Shown: positions 8,378 through 18,876 of the stretch, one piece after another | Position numbering within the stretch: position 1 is the stretch's first letter | Layout: every line of letters starts with the position of its first letter | From: Nocardia brevicatena NBRC 12119 | GTDB taxonomy: Bacteria > Actinomycetota > Actinomycetes > Mycobacteriales > Mycobacteriaceae | Direction of reading: 5' to 3' | NCBI RefSeq assembly: GCF_000308495.1 | Contig: NZ_BAFU01000015.1 | Location: 23,354 to 87,353 of the forward strand | DNA: 64,000 nt | Notes under the pieces: model-generated | What the model was told of the DNA's origin: nothing | Databases searched by the model: none | The model's input: the letters and a program-made list of their open reading frames with translations, nothing else | Made by a program: the position numbers and the translations under genes

Positions 8378-9850
8378 GTGTACACCTACCGTGACGACGA
8401 TATCGCCATCATCGGAATCGGCGCCCGATTCCCCGATGCGGCCGACCTGCACGAATTCCGCGCCAACCTCGCCGCCGGCCGCGACTCGGTGGGGCCGATG
8501 CCCGCCGCTCGAAGCGAGGCGACGGGTATCGGCGATCCCGCCGACTTCCTGCCGATGGGGCATCTGGTGGATGTGCACGGTTTCGACCACGCGTTCTTCG
8601 GGCTGTCTCGACGGGAGGCGGCGCTGATGGACCCGCAGCAGCGGATCGCGCTCGAACTCGCCCACCGGGCCGTCGAAGACGCCGGCTACAGCGTGGCGAC
8701 CCTGCGGGAAGCCGATACCGCAGTGGTGTTCAGCTCGCCCACACCCGCCTACCACGGGATGGCCGTGGATTCCGGGCCGCTCGGCATGCTGGGCAATCTC
8801 GGGTTCGGCACCCCCGCACGGATCGCCCATCTGCTCGGGCTGAGCGGCCCGTGCTACGCCGTCGACAGCGGCTGCAACGCCTCGCTCATCGCCGTGCACC
8901 ACGCCTGCCGTGAACTGCGCGCCGGGGAGGCCCGGTACGCGCTGGCCGGCGGGGTGAATGTGCGGGCCAACGGTTCACGGGCCGGTGGGGCCGTGTTCTC
9001 CGAGATCGTGTCGCCGAGCGGCCGCTGCCGGGCCTTCGACGCCGGAGCGGACGGCGCCGCCGGCGGTGAGGGCGGCGCCGCGCTGCTGTTGAGGACCCTG
9101 GCGCGGGCCCGCGCCGAGCGTGCGCCGGTGTACGCGGTGATCGGGGGGAGTGCCACCCTGCACAGCGGGCATTCCTCGGCGACGATCAGCTCACCGAGCG
9201 CGTCCGCGCAGATACGGGTGATCGAACGGGCCTGGCGGCAGGCGGCGGTGTCCCCGCGCGAGGCCGGGTATCTGGAGGCGCACGGTTCGGGGACACGGCT
9301 CGGCGACGCGGTGGAGTTGGAGGGTATCGCGGCGGCGTTCGGTCCGGGTCGCGCCGCCACGCTGCCGATCGGGTCGGTGAAGACGAATATCGGTCATCTC
9401 GACCACGCCGCCGGAGTCGCGGGGCTGCTGAAGGCGGTGCTCAGCGTCGCACACGGGGAGTTGTACGAATCGCTGCACTTCGAGCGGCCGACCGAGGCGG
9501 TGGATCTGGCGGCCTCGGGTATCGAGGTGGTGACCGAGACCAGGACGTGGCTGTCCGACGGCCGCCCGCGACTGGCCGGGGTCAGCTCGTTCAGTCTCGG
9601 CGGCGCGAACGCGCACTGTGTGATCGCGCAACCGCCGGCCGAGCCCGGACCGGATCGGCCGCCCGCTGCGCCGGCCCGGTTGGTGGCGGTGTCGGCCCGC
9701 GGCGCCGAGGCGCTGGCCGAACTGTGCGGCGGGCTCGCCGAGGCGCTGCGCGGCGGTGACCACGGGATTGATGATGTGGCGTTCACCCCTGAATCAGGGC
9801 CGCTCCCACTACGACCACCGGTTCGCGGTGGTGGTGGGCAGTACCGATGA
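8378..9850 (+). CDS. Type I PKS ketosynthase segment (5' part of frameshifted PKS-NRPS gene)
   Basis: The N-terminal part of a hybrid PKS-NRPS protein. It is a type I ketosynthase: 'IAIIGIGARFPDA', 'LMDPQQRIALELAHRAVEDAG', active-site Cys166 in 'VDSGCNASLIA', His302 in 'EAHGSGTRLGD' and His340 in 'SVKTNIGHLDHAAG', then 'GVSSFSLGGANAHCVI'. All three catalytic residues are present, though the Cys motif is S-G-C-N-A rather than T-A-C-S-S. GTG start at 8378 with GGAG 6 nt upstream, 12 bp after the FkbH-A-T gene. After 'GIDDVAFT' the frame goes wrong at a CCCC run (9786-9789); removing one C restores 'LNQGRSHYDHRFAVV', the expected KS-AT linker, and joins this segment to the next entry. The last 20 or so residues of this frame are therefore spurious. 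Confidence 0.85.
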   Translation: MYTYRDDDIAIIGIGARFPDAADLHEFRANLAAGRDSVGPMPAARSEATGIGDPADFLPMGHLVDVHGFDHAFFGLSRREAALMDPQQRIALELAHRAVEDAGYSVATLREADTAVVFSSPTPAYHGMAVDSGPLGMLGNLGFGTPARIAHLLGLSGPCYAVDSGCNASLIAVHHACRELRAGEARYALAGGVNVRANGSRAGGAVFSEIVSPSGRCRAFDAGADGAAGGEGGAALLLRTLARARAERAPVYAVIGGSATLHSGHSSATISSPSASAQIRVIERAWRQAAVSPREAGYLEAHGSGTRLGDAVELEGIAAAFGPGRAATLPIGSVKTNIGHLDHAAGVAGLLKAVLSVAHGELYESLHFERPTEAVDLAASGIEVVTETRTWLSDGRPRLAGVSSFSLGGANAHCVIAQPPAEPGPDRPPAAPARLVAVSARGAEALAELCGGLAEALRGGDHGIDDVAFTPESGPLPLRPPVRGGGGQYR

Positions 9851-12734
9851 GCTGGTCGCGGTGCTGGCCGCACGCGCGGAGCGAGCGCAGGCCGATCCCG
9901 TGCCGGGCGTCCCGCCCGCGGTGGCCCTGCTGCTCGCGCCGGATTCTGTGCCGTCGGGGGTGTTGGTCGATCCGCTGCCGGATCTGTTGGCGGCGCAGGG
10001 GCATACCGCCGAGGTGCTGGCCGGGCAGTTGGCGGTGCACCGTGATCTGCGGGCGTGCGGTGTCGAGATGGCGGCCGTACTCAGTGCGGGCGCGTCCCGG
10101 TTCGCGGCCCGCCATCTGCTCGGCTCCACCGAACCGGTGAGCGCCGCCGAGGTCGCCGGCGCCGAGTTCTCCATCGACCCGGAGCGGCTCGTCGCGGCGG
10201 TCGGATCTCTGCGTGCCGCCGGACCTGTGGTGTTCCTCGAACCGGGCACGGGCGGGCGCCTCACCGCGTTGTTGCGGGATCGGTTCGGCGACGAGGTCGA
10301 TATCGTCTGCGCGCCGAACCCCCTGGACCTCCTCGCCGCGTTGTACCGGCGGGGAATCGATATCGATTGGTCGGCCCTGCATCCGGAGGGTGGCCGGCGG
10401 CTTCGGCTGCCGGGTCATCCGATGCGGCGCACCCGCTGCTGGGTCGATCTGCCCAGCGGGCCGCAGCCGCCGATCGCCCCGGCGAAAGGCCCGGTCTCCG
10501 CCGTCGACGGGGGCCCGCGGCAGTGGCTGCGCGCCACCCTGCGCGAACTGCTGCACACCGACACCGAGATCGACGCCGACGCCGACTATTTCGAGTTGGG
10601 TGGCAATTCGATCATCGCCGTACAACTCGTCGACCGGGTCGAGGAGGCGTTCGGTTTCCGGCCGAAACTCCTGGACGTCTACGAACGGCCCAAACTCGCC
10701 GACTTCGCCGAACTGCTGGTGGCCGCACCACCTCCCGCGGCCCGGCCCGATACTCCCGAATTGGTCGCGCACGACGAACCGGTGCTGTCGTTCGGGCAGG
10801 AGCGGATGTGGTTCCACCACCAGTTCGACCCCGGCACAACGCTGTACAACTACCCCTACGTCAACCGGCTGCGCGGACCGATCGACAGCGCGGCATTACG
10901 CGGGGTGTTCGAGGACCTCGGCGAGCGGCACGAATCGCTGCGCTACAACATCGTGGCCTCCGACGGTGTCCCGGAACTGCGTATACGTGCCGGTCTGGGC
11001 GATTTCTTCCGGGCCGTGGACGTATCCGACGGCCCGGATCCGGTGGCCTCGGCGCGGGAGTTGGTGCGCGTGGCCGCGCGGTCGCCGTTCGATCTGGCGA
11101 ACGATCCCCTGCTGCGGGTGCTGCTGGTCACACTCGGACCGGACGACCATGTGCTGCAGATCACCTGCCATCACATGGTGACCGACGGCGCCACCCCCAC
11201 GATCCTGGCCCGCGAACTGCCGGAACTGTACGCGGCCCGGCTCGAGGGCAGGCCGCACCGCCTGGCCCCCCTGCCCTACCGCTACCGTGACTACACCTGG
11301 TGGCAGCGGCAGCTGTTGGCGAGTTCGGCCCTGGACCACGAACTCGCCTACTGGACCGAGACACTGCGCGGCGCGCCCCGGCTGGAACTGCCCACCGATT
11401 TCCCGCGGCCTCCGCGCATGGGATTCACCGGCGACCTGTTGCCTTTCACCCTTCCCGGGGCGCTGCTGACCGAACTGTGGGCGCTGGCCCGTCGGGAATC
11501 GGTTTCCCTGTTCGTGGTGCTGTTGGCCGGACTGTATCTGACGCTGGCGCGCTACAGCGGTCAGCGCGATATCGTCGTCGGCACCCCCACCTCCGGGCGT
11601 AGTCGACGCGAACTGGAGGGCATGATCGGGTTCTTCAACAGTACTGTCGCCCTGCGGGCCCGGTTGGCCGGCGAACTGTCGCTGTCGGAGTTCCTCACGC
11701 AGGTTCGCGGGGTGGTGCTCGGAGCGCTCGAACACCAGGAGATCCCGTTCGACCGGGTGGTGAACGCACTGGGCGGCGGGCGGGACCTGAGCCGCACCCC
11801 GGTGTTCGACGTACTGTACGTACACCAGGAAATACCGGATATCGCGCCGATAACCGGGACCGTCGGCAGCGGTTTCGATACCGAACACAGCCCGGCGAAC
11901 GCCTTCGGCGGTCTGCCCGCGGACACCGCGAAATTCGATCTCACCCTGGTGACCTACGCCAATACCGGCGGCGCGAACCACCACGATATCGGCGCCTGTG
12001 TGGAGTTCAGCACCGAGCTGTTCACCAGGCGGACCGTCGAGCGGATGGCCGATACCTACCTGTCCGTTCTCGACACCATGGTGACAAGGGACGACCCGTC
12101 GCCGGCCGAGCTGCTTCGTGACGCCGCGGCGCCGGCAACGGCCGGCGGGAACGCTGTCGGGGCACAGGCGGCTCGGAACGGGACGGTATCCCTGCCCACG
12201 GCCCTCGAGGTGCCCACCGATCGGCCGCGGCGGCCCGGCGGGTACGGCGTCGAGCGGGTCGCCGGGGTGGTCACGGCGTCGAACGATATCGACGCCGCCC
12301 TACTCGCGGCGTGGGTGAGCCTGCTCGGCTGGTACTCCGGTCGCGACGAGGTGCCTCTGGGGCTCGCGGCGCCGGGATGGACGGAACCGCTGCCGGTTCG
12401 CATCGATATCGCCGATGAGCCCAGCTGCGCCGACCTGGTCGCGCGGGCGGCGGCGGTGTGGGCGCGGACACGAATCGGCGCCGTTGACAGGAGAGCGGCG
12501 CCCGACGACCCGTCGACCGTGTGGTGCGGCGCGCTACCGGAGACCGGCACCGGCACCGAACTCGCCCTGACCTGGTCGGCGGGTGCGGACGGGCGGGTGG
12601 AATTCACCATCGGATACGCACCGGAGCTGTTCGATCGGGAAACCGTCGACGATATGGCCCGCGACCTGTGCCGGCTGTTCGCCGCGGTCACCGCCGAACC
12701 CGGAGCCTCGGTGCTCGAGGTGGTGGCGCGATGA
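9756..12734 (+). CDS. PKS-NRPS 3' part: degenerate AT, carrier, condensation, extra C lobe
   Basis: Continuation of the preceding KS gene after a 1-nt frameshift; the repaired protein would be 1451 residues. Order in the joined protein: about 470-690 an acyltransferase-like region that keeps its flanks ('GQLAVHRDLRACGV', 'DLLAALYRRGIDIDWSALHP') but has 'LSAGASRF' where GHSxGE should be, and is only about half the normal AT length. A carrier domain follows ('FELGGNSIIAVQL', Ser about 744), then a full condensation domain with 'ITCHHMVTDGAT' (intact HHxxxDG). The last 200 residues resemble a C-domain C-terminal lobe only ('VEFTIGYAPELFDRETVDD'). The ATG bounding this frame lies before the shift and is not a real start. 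Stop overlaps the next ATG by 4 bp. Confidence 0.82.
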   Translation: MTTGLMMWRSPLNQGRSHYDHRFAVVVGSTDELVAVLAARAERAQADPVPGVPPAVALLLAPDSVPSGVLVDPLPDLLAAQGHTAEVLAGQLAVHRDLRACGVEMAAVLSAGASRFAARHLLGSTEPVSAAEVAGAEFSIDPERLVAAVGSLRAAGPVVFLEPGTGGRLTALLRDRFGDEVDIVCAPNPLDLLAALYRRGIDIDWSALHPEGGRRLRLPGHPMRRTRCWVDLPSGPQPPIAPAKGPVSAVDGGPRQWLRATLRELLHTDTEIDADADYFELGGNSIIAVQLVDRVEEAFGFRPKLLDVYERPKLADFAELLVAAPPPAARPDTPELVAHDEPVLSFGQERMWFHHQFDPGTTLYNYPYVNRLRGPIDSAALRGVFEDLGERHESLRYNIVASDGVPELRIRAGLGDFFRAVDVSDGPDPVASARELVRVAARSPFDLANDPLLRVLLVTLGPDDHVLQITCHHMVTDGATPTILARELPELYAARLEGRPHRLAPLPYRYRDYTWWQRQLLASSALDHELAYWTETLRGAPRLELPTDFPRPPRMGFTGDLLPFTLPGALLTELWALARRESVSLFVVLLAGLYLTLARYSGQRDIVVGTPTSGRSRRELEGMIGFFNSTVALRARLAGELSLSEFLTQVRGVVLGALEHQEIPFDRVVNALGGGRDLSRTPVFDVLYVHQEIPDIAPITGTVGSGFDTEHSPANAFGGLPADTAKFDLTLVTYANTGGANHHDIGACVEFSTELFTRRTVERMADTYLSVLDTMVTRDDPSPAELLRDAAAPATAGGNAVGAQAARNGTVSLPTALEVPTDRPRRPGGYGVERVAGVVTASNDIDAALLAAWVSLLGWYSGRDEVPLGLAAPGWTEPLPVRIDIADEPSCADLVARAAAVWARTRIGAVDRRAAPDDPSTVWCGALPETGTGTELALTWSAGADGRVEFTIGYAPELFDRETVDDMARDLCRLFAAVTAEPGASVLEVVAR

Positions 12735-13573
12735 GGCCGGTCGGTGTGGTGGGCGCGGGCACGATGGGGACGGGTATCGCGCAATGCCTGGCGGTTGCGG
12801 GCCGCGCGGTCGTCCTGGTCGAAGACAACGACGACGCGGCCGGTCGGGCGAGAACCTCGCTGCGGCAGGCGCTGCGGCTGACGCTGCTGCTCGGCCGCGG
12901 CGACCGTGCGGCGATCGCGGACGCCGCGGGGCGGATCCGGTGGGAAACGGAGCTCGAGGCATTGCGCGAGACGGAATTCGTTATCGAGTGTGTCACCGAA
13001 GAACTCATGTCGAAGACCGCGGTGTTCGCCGAACTCGACCGTGTCTGCCCGGCCGACACGGTATTGGCGTCCTGTACCTCCGCCGTCCCCATCGCCCATC
13101 TCGCCGCGGCCACCGAACGGCCGGATCGTGTACTCGGCCTGCACATCATGAACCCGGCGCCGTTGACCGACACGGTGGAGGTCGTCACCGGCGCGCGGAC
13201 CGCCGCCGGAGTGCTCGACCGCGCCCTCGCGCTGGTCGAAGTCATGGGCAAACGCGGCATCGTGGTCCCGGACCGTCCGGGTTTCGTGATCAACCGGGTG
13301 CTCATGCTGTCCATCGCCGAGGCCGCGGCCGCACTCGACGACGGGGTGAGCGCGGAAACGGTGGACGCGCTGTTCGAGGGCTGTCTCGGCCATGCGACCG
13401 GGCCGCTGCGCACCGCCGACCTCATCGGACTCGACAATGTGGCCGACACCATGGCCGTGCTGCGCGCGGAACTGCGCGACGACCGCTACACCGCGCCGCC
13501 GACGTTGGCCGCGCTCGTCGCCGCGGGACATTACGGACGGAAGACGGGGCGGGGTTTCCATGACTACCGATGA
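12731..13573 (+). CDS. FkbK-like 3-hydroxyacyl dehydrogenase
   Basis: A 280-residue 3-hydroxyacyl-CoA dehydrogenase family protein. The Rossmann fold shows 'VGVVGAGTMGTGIAQ', then 'FVIECVTEELMSKTAVF' (the family E-C-V-x-E motif), 'GLHIMNPAPL' with the catalytic His and the N-P pair, and 'DRPGFVINRVLM' opening the helical domain. The end '[12 protein letters not shown]' is typical. In FkbH-type extender pathways this enzyme (FkbK) oxidises the primary alcohol of glyceryl-ACP on the way to hydroxymalonyl-ACP, with FkbI completing the oxidation; that role is inferred from the neighbours. Starts with ATG overlapping the PKS-NRPS stop (ATGA) and overlaps the next NRPS start by 14 bp, so it is coupled on both sides. 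Confidence 0.85.
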   Translation: MRPVGVVGAGTMGTGIAQCLAVAGRAVVLVEDNDDAAGRARTSLRQALRLTLLLGRGDRAAIADAAGRIRWETELEALRETEFVIECVTEELMSKTAVFAELDRVCPADTVLASCTSAVPIAHLAAATERPDRVLGLHIMNPAPLTDTVEVVTGARTAAGVLDRALALVEVMGKRGIVVPDRPGFVINRVLMLSIAEAAAALDDGVSAETVDALFEGCLGHATGPLRTADLIGLDNVADTMAVLRAELRDDRYTAPPTLAALVAAGHYGRKTGRGFHDYR

Positions 13574-16500
13574 CATCGTGATCGACGAATTCGCGGCTCG
13601 GACGGCCGACCGCGCGTATTGGGCCGAGCGGCTCGCCGGCGCACCGCGGCCGGAGGAGCCGAGGGTGGCCCCGATAGCGCACGAAGCGCTGCCGTTACCG
13701 GGGTCCGCCCGGTTCGGGCGGCTGGCCCGCTCGGGCGGCGGCGCCGGCGCGGTCGTACTGGCCGCGTTGGCGGTCTACGGACAGCGGTTGGGCGGGGAAC
13801 CCGAGCTGACGCTCGGCCATCGGGACGAGTTCGGACTCGTCCCGATCCGGGCACGGGTGAGCCCGTATACGAGTTTCGAGACGGTGGTCCGGGAGATCGG
13901 TGTCGAATTGCGTCGTGCCCGTCGACACCGTTTCCGCGCCGACTTCGACGATCCGTGGCCCGCCCGGCACGTCCGGCGCTGGGCGCTGTCCGCCGAATGC
14001 ACCGACGGACGATGGCATATTGGGGTGCCCGGTGCCCCGGAGGCGTTCGTGCGGCTGTTCCACCGGCTCGTCGCCGAATCGGGAAGCGCGGTGGGCGGCG
14101 TCACCGTGTCCGACGCGAGGGAAACCGCGGGCGGCGGTGCCGGTGTAGCGAACGGTCGGCCGGACGTGGAGGGCGGTCGCGCCGTCCCGGACGAGCCGGT
14201 CACGCTGCCGGCCGCATTCGAGGAGCAGGTGCGGCGCACCCCGGAGGCGATCGCCTTGCGTACCGCGAGCGAAACAATGTCGTACACCGAACTCGACGCC
14301 CGCGCCAACCGGTGGGCGCGTCGGCTGGTCCGTGCCGGCGTCGGGCCGGAAACGGTGGTCGCCGTGGCGGTTCCGCGATCGGTGGAGGCGGTCGTCGCCG
14401 TCTACGCGATCGTGAAGGCCGGTGCGGCGTTCCTGCAGCTGGATCCCGAGCTGCCGCCGGAACGCCTCGCGCATATTCTCGAGACCGCCCGGCCGGTGGC
14501 ACTGCCGGGACTGTCCGATGGTGCCGACGCGCCCGTACGGGTGCTGAGGGCCGAACATCTCGTCGCGCTCGATCGCCTGGCCGCCGCCGAGGACGATTCC
14601 GCGCCTCGTTTCGCGCTGCGCGGCGACAATCTCGCCTATGTGATGTTCACGTCCGGCTCGTCCGGGCGGCCCAAGGGCGTGGCGGTCACCCATACCGCGA
14701 TCCGCAACCAGTTGTCGTGGATGCAGCACCGTTTCGGCCTGGGCACAGGCGATATCGTCCTGCAGAAGACCGCGACCACCTTCGATGTCTCGCTCTGGGA
14801 AGTGCTGTGGCCGTTGCAGGTCGGCGCCCAACTGGTCATCGCGCCGCCGGCCGCCCATCTCGATCCCGCCGAGACCGCCGACCTGATCCGCCGGTTCGCG
14901 GTGACCACGGTGCAGTTCGTGCCGTCGACGCTGCGCCTGTTCGCCGACGAGCACACCGTGGCGCCCGGTGTGCGCCGGATACTCGTGGCCGGTGAGGTGT
15001 TCGCGCCCGAACAGGCCCGCTGGGCCGCGGCCGGACCGGCGGAGGTGGCCAACCTCTACGGACCCACCGAGACCTGCGTGGCGGTCACCGCGCACCGGGT
15101 ACGGGCCGACGAGACCGAGACGGTGCCGATCGGTGCCCCGGTGTGGAACATCCGCTGCCATGTGCTCGACGCCGCGCTGCATCCGGTGCCCGAGGGTGTC
15201 GCGGGCGAGTTGTATCTGTCAGGTGTGCAGCTGGCGCGCGGGTATCTGCACCGTCCGGGCGAGACCGCCGGACGGTTCGTGGCCGATCCGTTCGGCGCCG
15301 CCGGTGGGCTGCTCTACCGGACCGGCGATATCGTGCGCCGGCGCGACGGCGAGCTGGAGTTCCTGGGGCGCAACGATTTCCAGGTGAAGCTGCGCGGTCT
15401 GCGGATCGAATTGGGTGATGTCGAAGCGGCGCTGCTCGCCGACGACGCGGTCTCGGCGGCGGTGGCCGTCGCCGGCGACGGCCGGCTGCACGGCTATATC
15501 GTTCCCGCCGGCGGCCACGCCCCGGATCTCGATGCCCTCCGGCGGGCGCTCGCCGAGCGGCTGCCCGCCTATATGCTGCCGCACACCCTGACGGCGCTCG
15601 ACGCCCTTCCGCTGACCCCCTTGGGCAAAACCGACCGGCGGGCACTGCCGGAACCTCGGGTCGATACGGCTGCCTACCAGGCGCCGGAGGGTCCGGTGGC
15701 CGAAACACTGGCCACCGTCTACGCCGAGATTCTCGGGCGGGAACGGGTCGGCGCGCACGACTCGTTCTTCGCGCTCGGCGGCGACAGCATCATGTCGATT
15801 CTGCTGGTGTCGCGGGCCAAGGCGCGCGGTATCGCGCTCACCGCACAGCAGGTGTTCGAACACCGCACGCCGGCCGCGCTCGCCGCGGCGGCCCAGGGAG
15901 CCGCGGTGACGCCCGCGCTCGAGGAACTGCCCGGTGGCGGGGTCGGCGAGATGCCGCTGCCGCCGGCGGCGTCCTATCTGGTCGAACGCGGGGGCGGTTG
16001 GCGTCGCTTCGCCCAGGCCATGGTGCTGGAACTGCCCATCGGGATCACCCGCCCGCAGTTGCTCACCACCCTGACTGCGGTACTGGACCGACACGATATG
16101 TTGCGCTCCCGGCTGTACCGGGACGCGGGCGGACGCCGGCGGCTCTTCGCGGACGCGACGGGGTCGGTACACGCCGACGAGATAGTACACCGGGTCGGTT
16201 TCGACCCCGCCATCGACACCGACGCGTTCACGGCGCTCGCCGCCGCCGAGTTGGACACCGCGCTGGGCCTGCTCGACCCGGCCGAGGGCGTGGTGGTGCG
16301 GTTCGTCTGGCTCGATCCCGAGACGGAGCGAGGCGGCAGGTCGGGCCGGCTGATATTCCTCGTGCACCACATCGCCGTGGACGGCGTGTCCTGGCGCATT
16401 CTGGTGCCCGACCTCATCGCGGCGTGGGCACAGGTCGCCGCCGGCCGCACGCCGATACTGCCGGACGTGGCCACTTCCATGCGCCGCTGGACGCATGCGC

Positions 16501-18836
16501 TGGTCGACGAGGCGCGGCGGGAGAGCCGCACCGCGGAACTGGCGTATTGGCGCGAGGTCGTCGACGGTGACGATCCGCCGCTGGCGGACCGACCGTTCGA
16601 TCCGGCCCGTGACCTCGCCTCCACCACGCACTACACACAGGTGGAGTTGGACGAACACGAGACCGCCGCCCTGGTATCCGCCCTTCCGCAGCGCTATTAC
16701 GCCGGGGCAAACGAAATACTGCTCACCGCACTGGTGCTCGCGGTGGCGAGTTGGCGTCCGCGTGAATCCGTGCTGGTGCGGTTGGAAGGACACGGTCGAG
16801 AGCCCGATATCGCGCCGGGGGCGGATATCTCCCGCACCGTGGGCTGGTTCACCGCCCTCTACCCGGTTGGGTTTCGGCTCGGCGGGCTCGATATCGCCGA
16901 CGCCCTGTCCGGTGGCGCGTCGCTCGGGGAGGTCGTCAAAACGGCCAAGGAGCAGATCCGGGCGGTCCCCGGGCGGGGTATCGGGTACGGGCTGTTGCGC
17001 TATGCGAACCCCGCGACGGCGGCCGCCCTGCCGCGTGAGGAGCCGGGCCAGATCGTCTTCAACTATCTGGGAAATATCGCCGCCACCGCCGTTCCCGACG
17101 AGTTCACCGGGGTCGGCTGGGTTCCCGCGAGTGATCTGTCCGCGCTACCACGCACCCCTGACCCGGATATGCCCGCCGCCGGGGCGCTCGAACTGGATCT
17201 CATTGTGGTGGCCGGGCGGTTACGCGTGACCATCGGCCATCCGGAAAGCCTGCTCGCTCGCGTCGAGGCCGCGGAATTCGTCGAACGTTTCGGCGGTGCG
17301 CTGCGAGTGATGGCAGATCATGCCGAGCGGGCGGTGGGCGGGCATACTCCGTCGGATTTCCCCCTGGTGCCGGTCGGTCGGTCGGATATCGAGCAGTGGG
17401 AACATCGCTATCCCGGGCTCGTCGATATCTGGCCGCTCGGGCCGATGCAGTCCGGGCTGTTCTTCCACGCCCTCTACTCTGGGCGGACGGTCGACCCCTA
17501 TACGTTGCAGTTGGTCGTCACCCTCACCGGATCGGTGGACGCCGGTAGGCTGCGGGCCGCCGCCCGCGCCGTACTGGCGGCCCATCCGAGCCTGCGTACC
17601 GCGTTCCACGCCGACCACGTCGGGACACTGGTGGCCGTGGTGCTCGATTCGCCCGCGCTGCCGTGGACCGAGATCGACATGGACCCCGGCACCGATATCG
17701 ATGCGCTGCTCGAGGCGGATCGCACCGCTCGGTTCGATTTCACCCGCCCGCCACTGATCCGGTTCACGCTCGTGCGTTTCGGCTCCGAAAGCGCGAAACT
17801 CGTGGTGACGAGCCATCACATCGTCTTCGATGGCTGGTCGGTGCCGATTCTCATGCAGGATCTGCTGACCCACTATGCGATGACCGAGCGCTTGGACGAC
17901 GGGCACGCGGAATCCGGCATCGGCGGTGACGCCCGGGCAGCCCTGCCGCCGCGACCCTCCTACCGCGACTATCTGGAATGGCTCACCCGGCAGGACCGCA
18001 CCGCCGCGGAACGGGCGTGGCGCGCCGCGCTGTCCGGTGCGGAGCCGACGATCCTCGCGAGCTCCCCGATTCCCGGCCCGTCCACCGCCGCGCCGCTGGA
18101 ACAGATGGTCGAGCTGGACGAGGCGGACAGCCGTCGAATCGCGGATATCGCGGCCGAACTGGACGTCACCGTGAACACGGTGCTGCAGGCGGCGTGGGCG
18201 ATCGTGCTGGGCGCATTGACCGGCCGCACCGATATCGTGTTCGGGGCCACCGTATCCGGACGGCCCGCCGACCTGCCCGGGGTCGAGACGATGGTCGGCC
18301 TGTTCATCAATACGGTGCCGGTACGGGTGCGCATCGATCCCGCCGAGCAGGTGACGACGCTGTTGCAGCGGTTGCAGGAGGAGCAGGCCGCTCTGGTGGC
18401 GCACCATCATCTCGGTCTCACCGCGATCCAGGCGTGCGTCGGCGACGGGTCGCGGGAGCTGTTCGATACGCTGCTCGTCTTCGAGTCGTACCCGTTCGAT
18501 CCCGGTCTGGTATCGACCGCGTCGCACGACGGCCTGTCCATCGCGGGCTTCGAATCACATGAGGCGACGCATTTCCCGCTGTCGCTCTCGGTGTGGTCGG
18601 GGGTGGGGGCGGTGCCACGCGTCGGCGCCGCGAACCGGCTCCGGATCACCGCGAGCCATTGGCCCGCCCGGTTCTCCGCCGATACCGTCCGCGTGATCCT
18701 GGATCGGTTGACGTGCGTGCTGATCTCCATCGGTACTCGGCCGGCGGACCCGATTGTGTCGTGTTTCGCGCCGGCAGGCGCTCCCACCAGGTCGGTGTCC
18801 GGTATCGGACCCGGGTTGGATGCGGAGGACCGATGA
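13560..18836 (+). CDS. NRPS: (C lobe)-A-T-E-C
   Basis: A 1758-residue NRPS. Residues 1-190 look like only the C-terminal lobe of a condensation domain ('[13 protein letters not shown]' onward) with no HHxxxDG. The A domain is complete: '[13 protein letters not shown]', '[11 protein letters not shown]', '[12 protein letters not shown]', 'YRTGDIV', '[11 protein letters not shown]'. My hand-aligned pocket is D-V-W-Q-L-A-L-V-A-K, close to no code I recognise with confidence. Carrier: 'LGGDSIMSI' (Ser about 742). Then an epimerization domain ('[14 protein letters not shown]' near 936, 'GIGYGLLRY', 'FNYLGN') and a second condensation domain with '[10 protein letters not shown]' near 1419. So this module makes a D-residue and hands it to a D-accepting C domain. 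The ATG at 13560 sits inside the end of the dehydrogenase gene. Confidence 0.9.
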   Translation: MTTDDIVIDEFAARTADRAYWAERLAGAPRPEEPRVAPIAHEALPLPGSARFGRLARSGGGAGAVVLAALAVYGQRLGGEPELTLGHRDEFGLVPIRARVSPYTSFETVVREIGVELRRARRHRFRADFDDPWPARHVRRWALSAECTDGRWHIGVPGAPEAFVRLFHRLVAESGSAVGGVTVSDARETAGGGAGVANGRPDVEGGRAVPDEPVTLPAAFEEQVRRTPEAIALRTASETMSYTELDARANRWARRLVRAGVGPETVVAVAVPRSVEAVVAVYAIVKAGAAFLQLDPELPPERLAHILETARPVALPGLSDGADAPVRVLRAEHLVALDRLAAAEDDSAPRFALRGDNLAYVMFTSGSSGRPKGVAVTHTAIRNQLSWMQHRFGLGTGDIVLQKTATTFDVSLWEVLWPLQVGAQLVIAPPAAHLDPAETADLIRRFAVTTVQFVPSTLRLFADEHTVAPGVRRILVAGEVFAPEQARWAAAGPAEVANLYGPTETCVAVTAHRVRADETETVPIGAPVWNIRCHVLDAALHPVPEGVAGELYLSGVQLARGYLHRPGETAGRFVADPFGAAGGLLYRTGDIVRRRDGELEFLGRNDFQVKLRGLRIELGDVEAALLADDAVSAAVAVAGDGRLHGYIVPAGGHAPDLDALRRALAERLPAYMLPHTLTALDALPLTPLGKTDRRALPEPRVDTAAYQAPEGPVAETLATVYAEILGRERVGAHDSFFALGGDSIMSILLVSRAKARGIALTAQQVFEHRTPAALAAAAQGAAVTPALEELPGGGVGEMPLPPAASYLVERGGGWRRFAQAMVLELPIGITRPQLLTTLTAVLDRHDMLRSRLYRDAGGRRRLFADATGSVHADEIVHRVGFDPAIDTDAFTALAAAELDTALGLLDPAEGVVVRFVWLDPETERGGRSGRLIFLVHHIAVDGVSWRILVPDLIAAWAQVAAGRTPILPDVATSMRRWTHALVDEARRESRTAELAYWREVVDGDDPPLADRPFDPARDLASTTHYTQVELDEHETAALVSALPQRYYAGANEILLTALVLAVASWRPRESVLVRLEGHGREPDIAPGADISRTVGWFTALYPVGFRLGGLDIADALSGGASLGEVVKTAKEQIRAVPGRGIGYGLLRYANPATAAALPREEPGQIVFNYLGNIAATAVPDEFTGVGWVPASDLSALPRTPDPDMPAAGALELDLIVVAGRLRVTIGHPESLLARVEAAEFVERFGGALRVMADHAERAVGGHTPSDFPLVPVGRSDIEQWEHRYPGLVDIWPLGPMQSGLFFHALYSGRTVDPYTLQLVVTLTGSVDAGRLRAAARAVLAAHPSLRTAFHADHVGTLVAVVLDSPALPWTEIDMDPGTDIDALLEADRTARFDFTRPPLIRFTLVRFGSESAKLVVTSHHIVFDGWSVPILMQDLLTHYAMTERLDDGHAESGIGGDARAALPPRPSYRDYLEWLTRQDRTAAERAWRAALSGAEPTILASSPIPGPSTAAPLEQMVELDEADSRRIADIAAELDVTVNTVLQAAWAIVLGALTGRTDIVFGATVSGRPADLPGVETMVGLFINTVPVRVRIDPAEQVTTLLQRLQEEQAALVAHHHLGLTAIQACVGDGSRELFDTLLVFESYPFDPGLVSTASHDGLSIAGFESHEATHFPLSLSVWSGVGAVPRVGAANRLRITASHWPARFSADTVRVILDRLTCVLISIGTRPADPIVSCFAPAGAPTRSVSGIGPGLDAEDR

Positions 18837-18876
18837 GGCGTTGCAGCACCACCGCATACGGACCGGAGGTCGCCGG

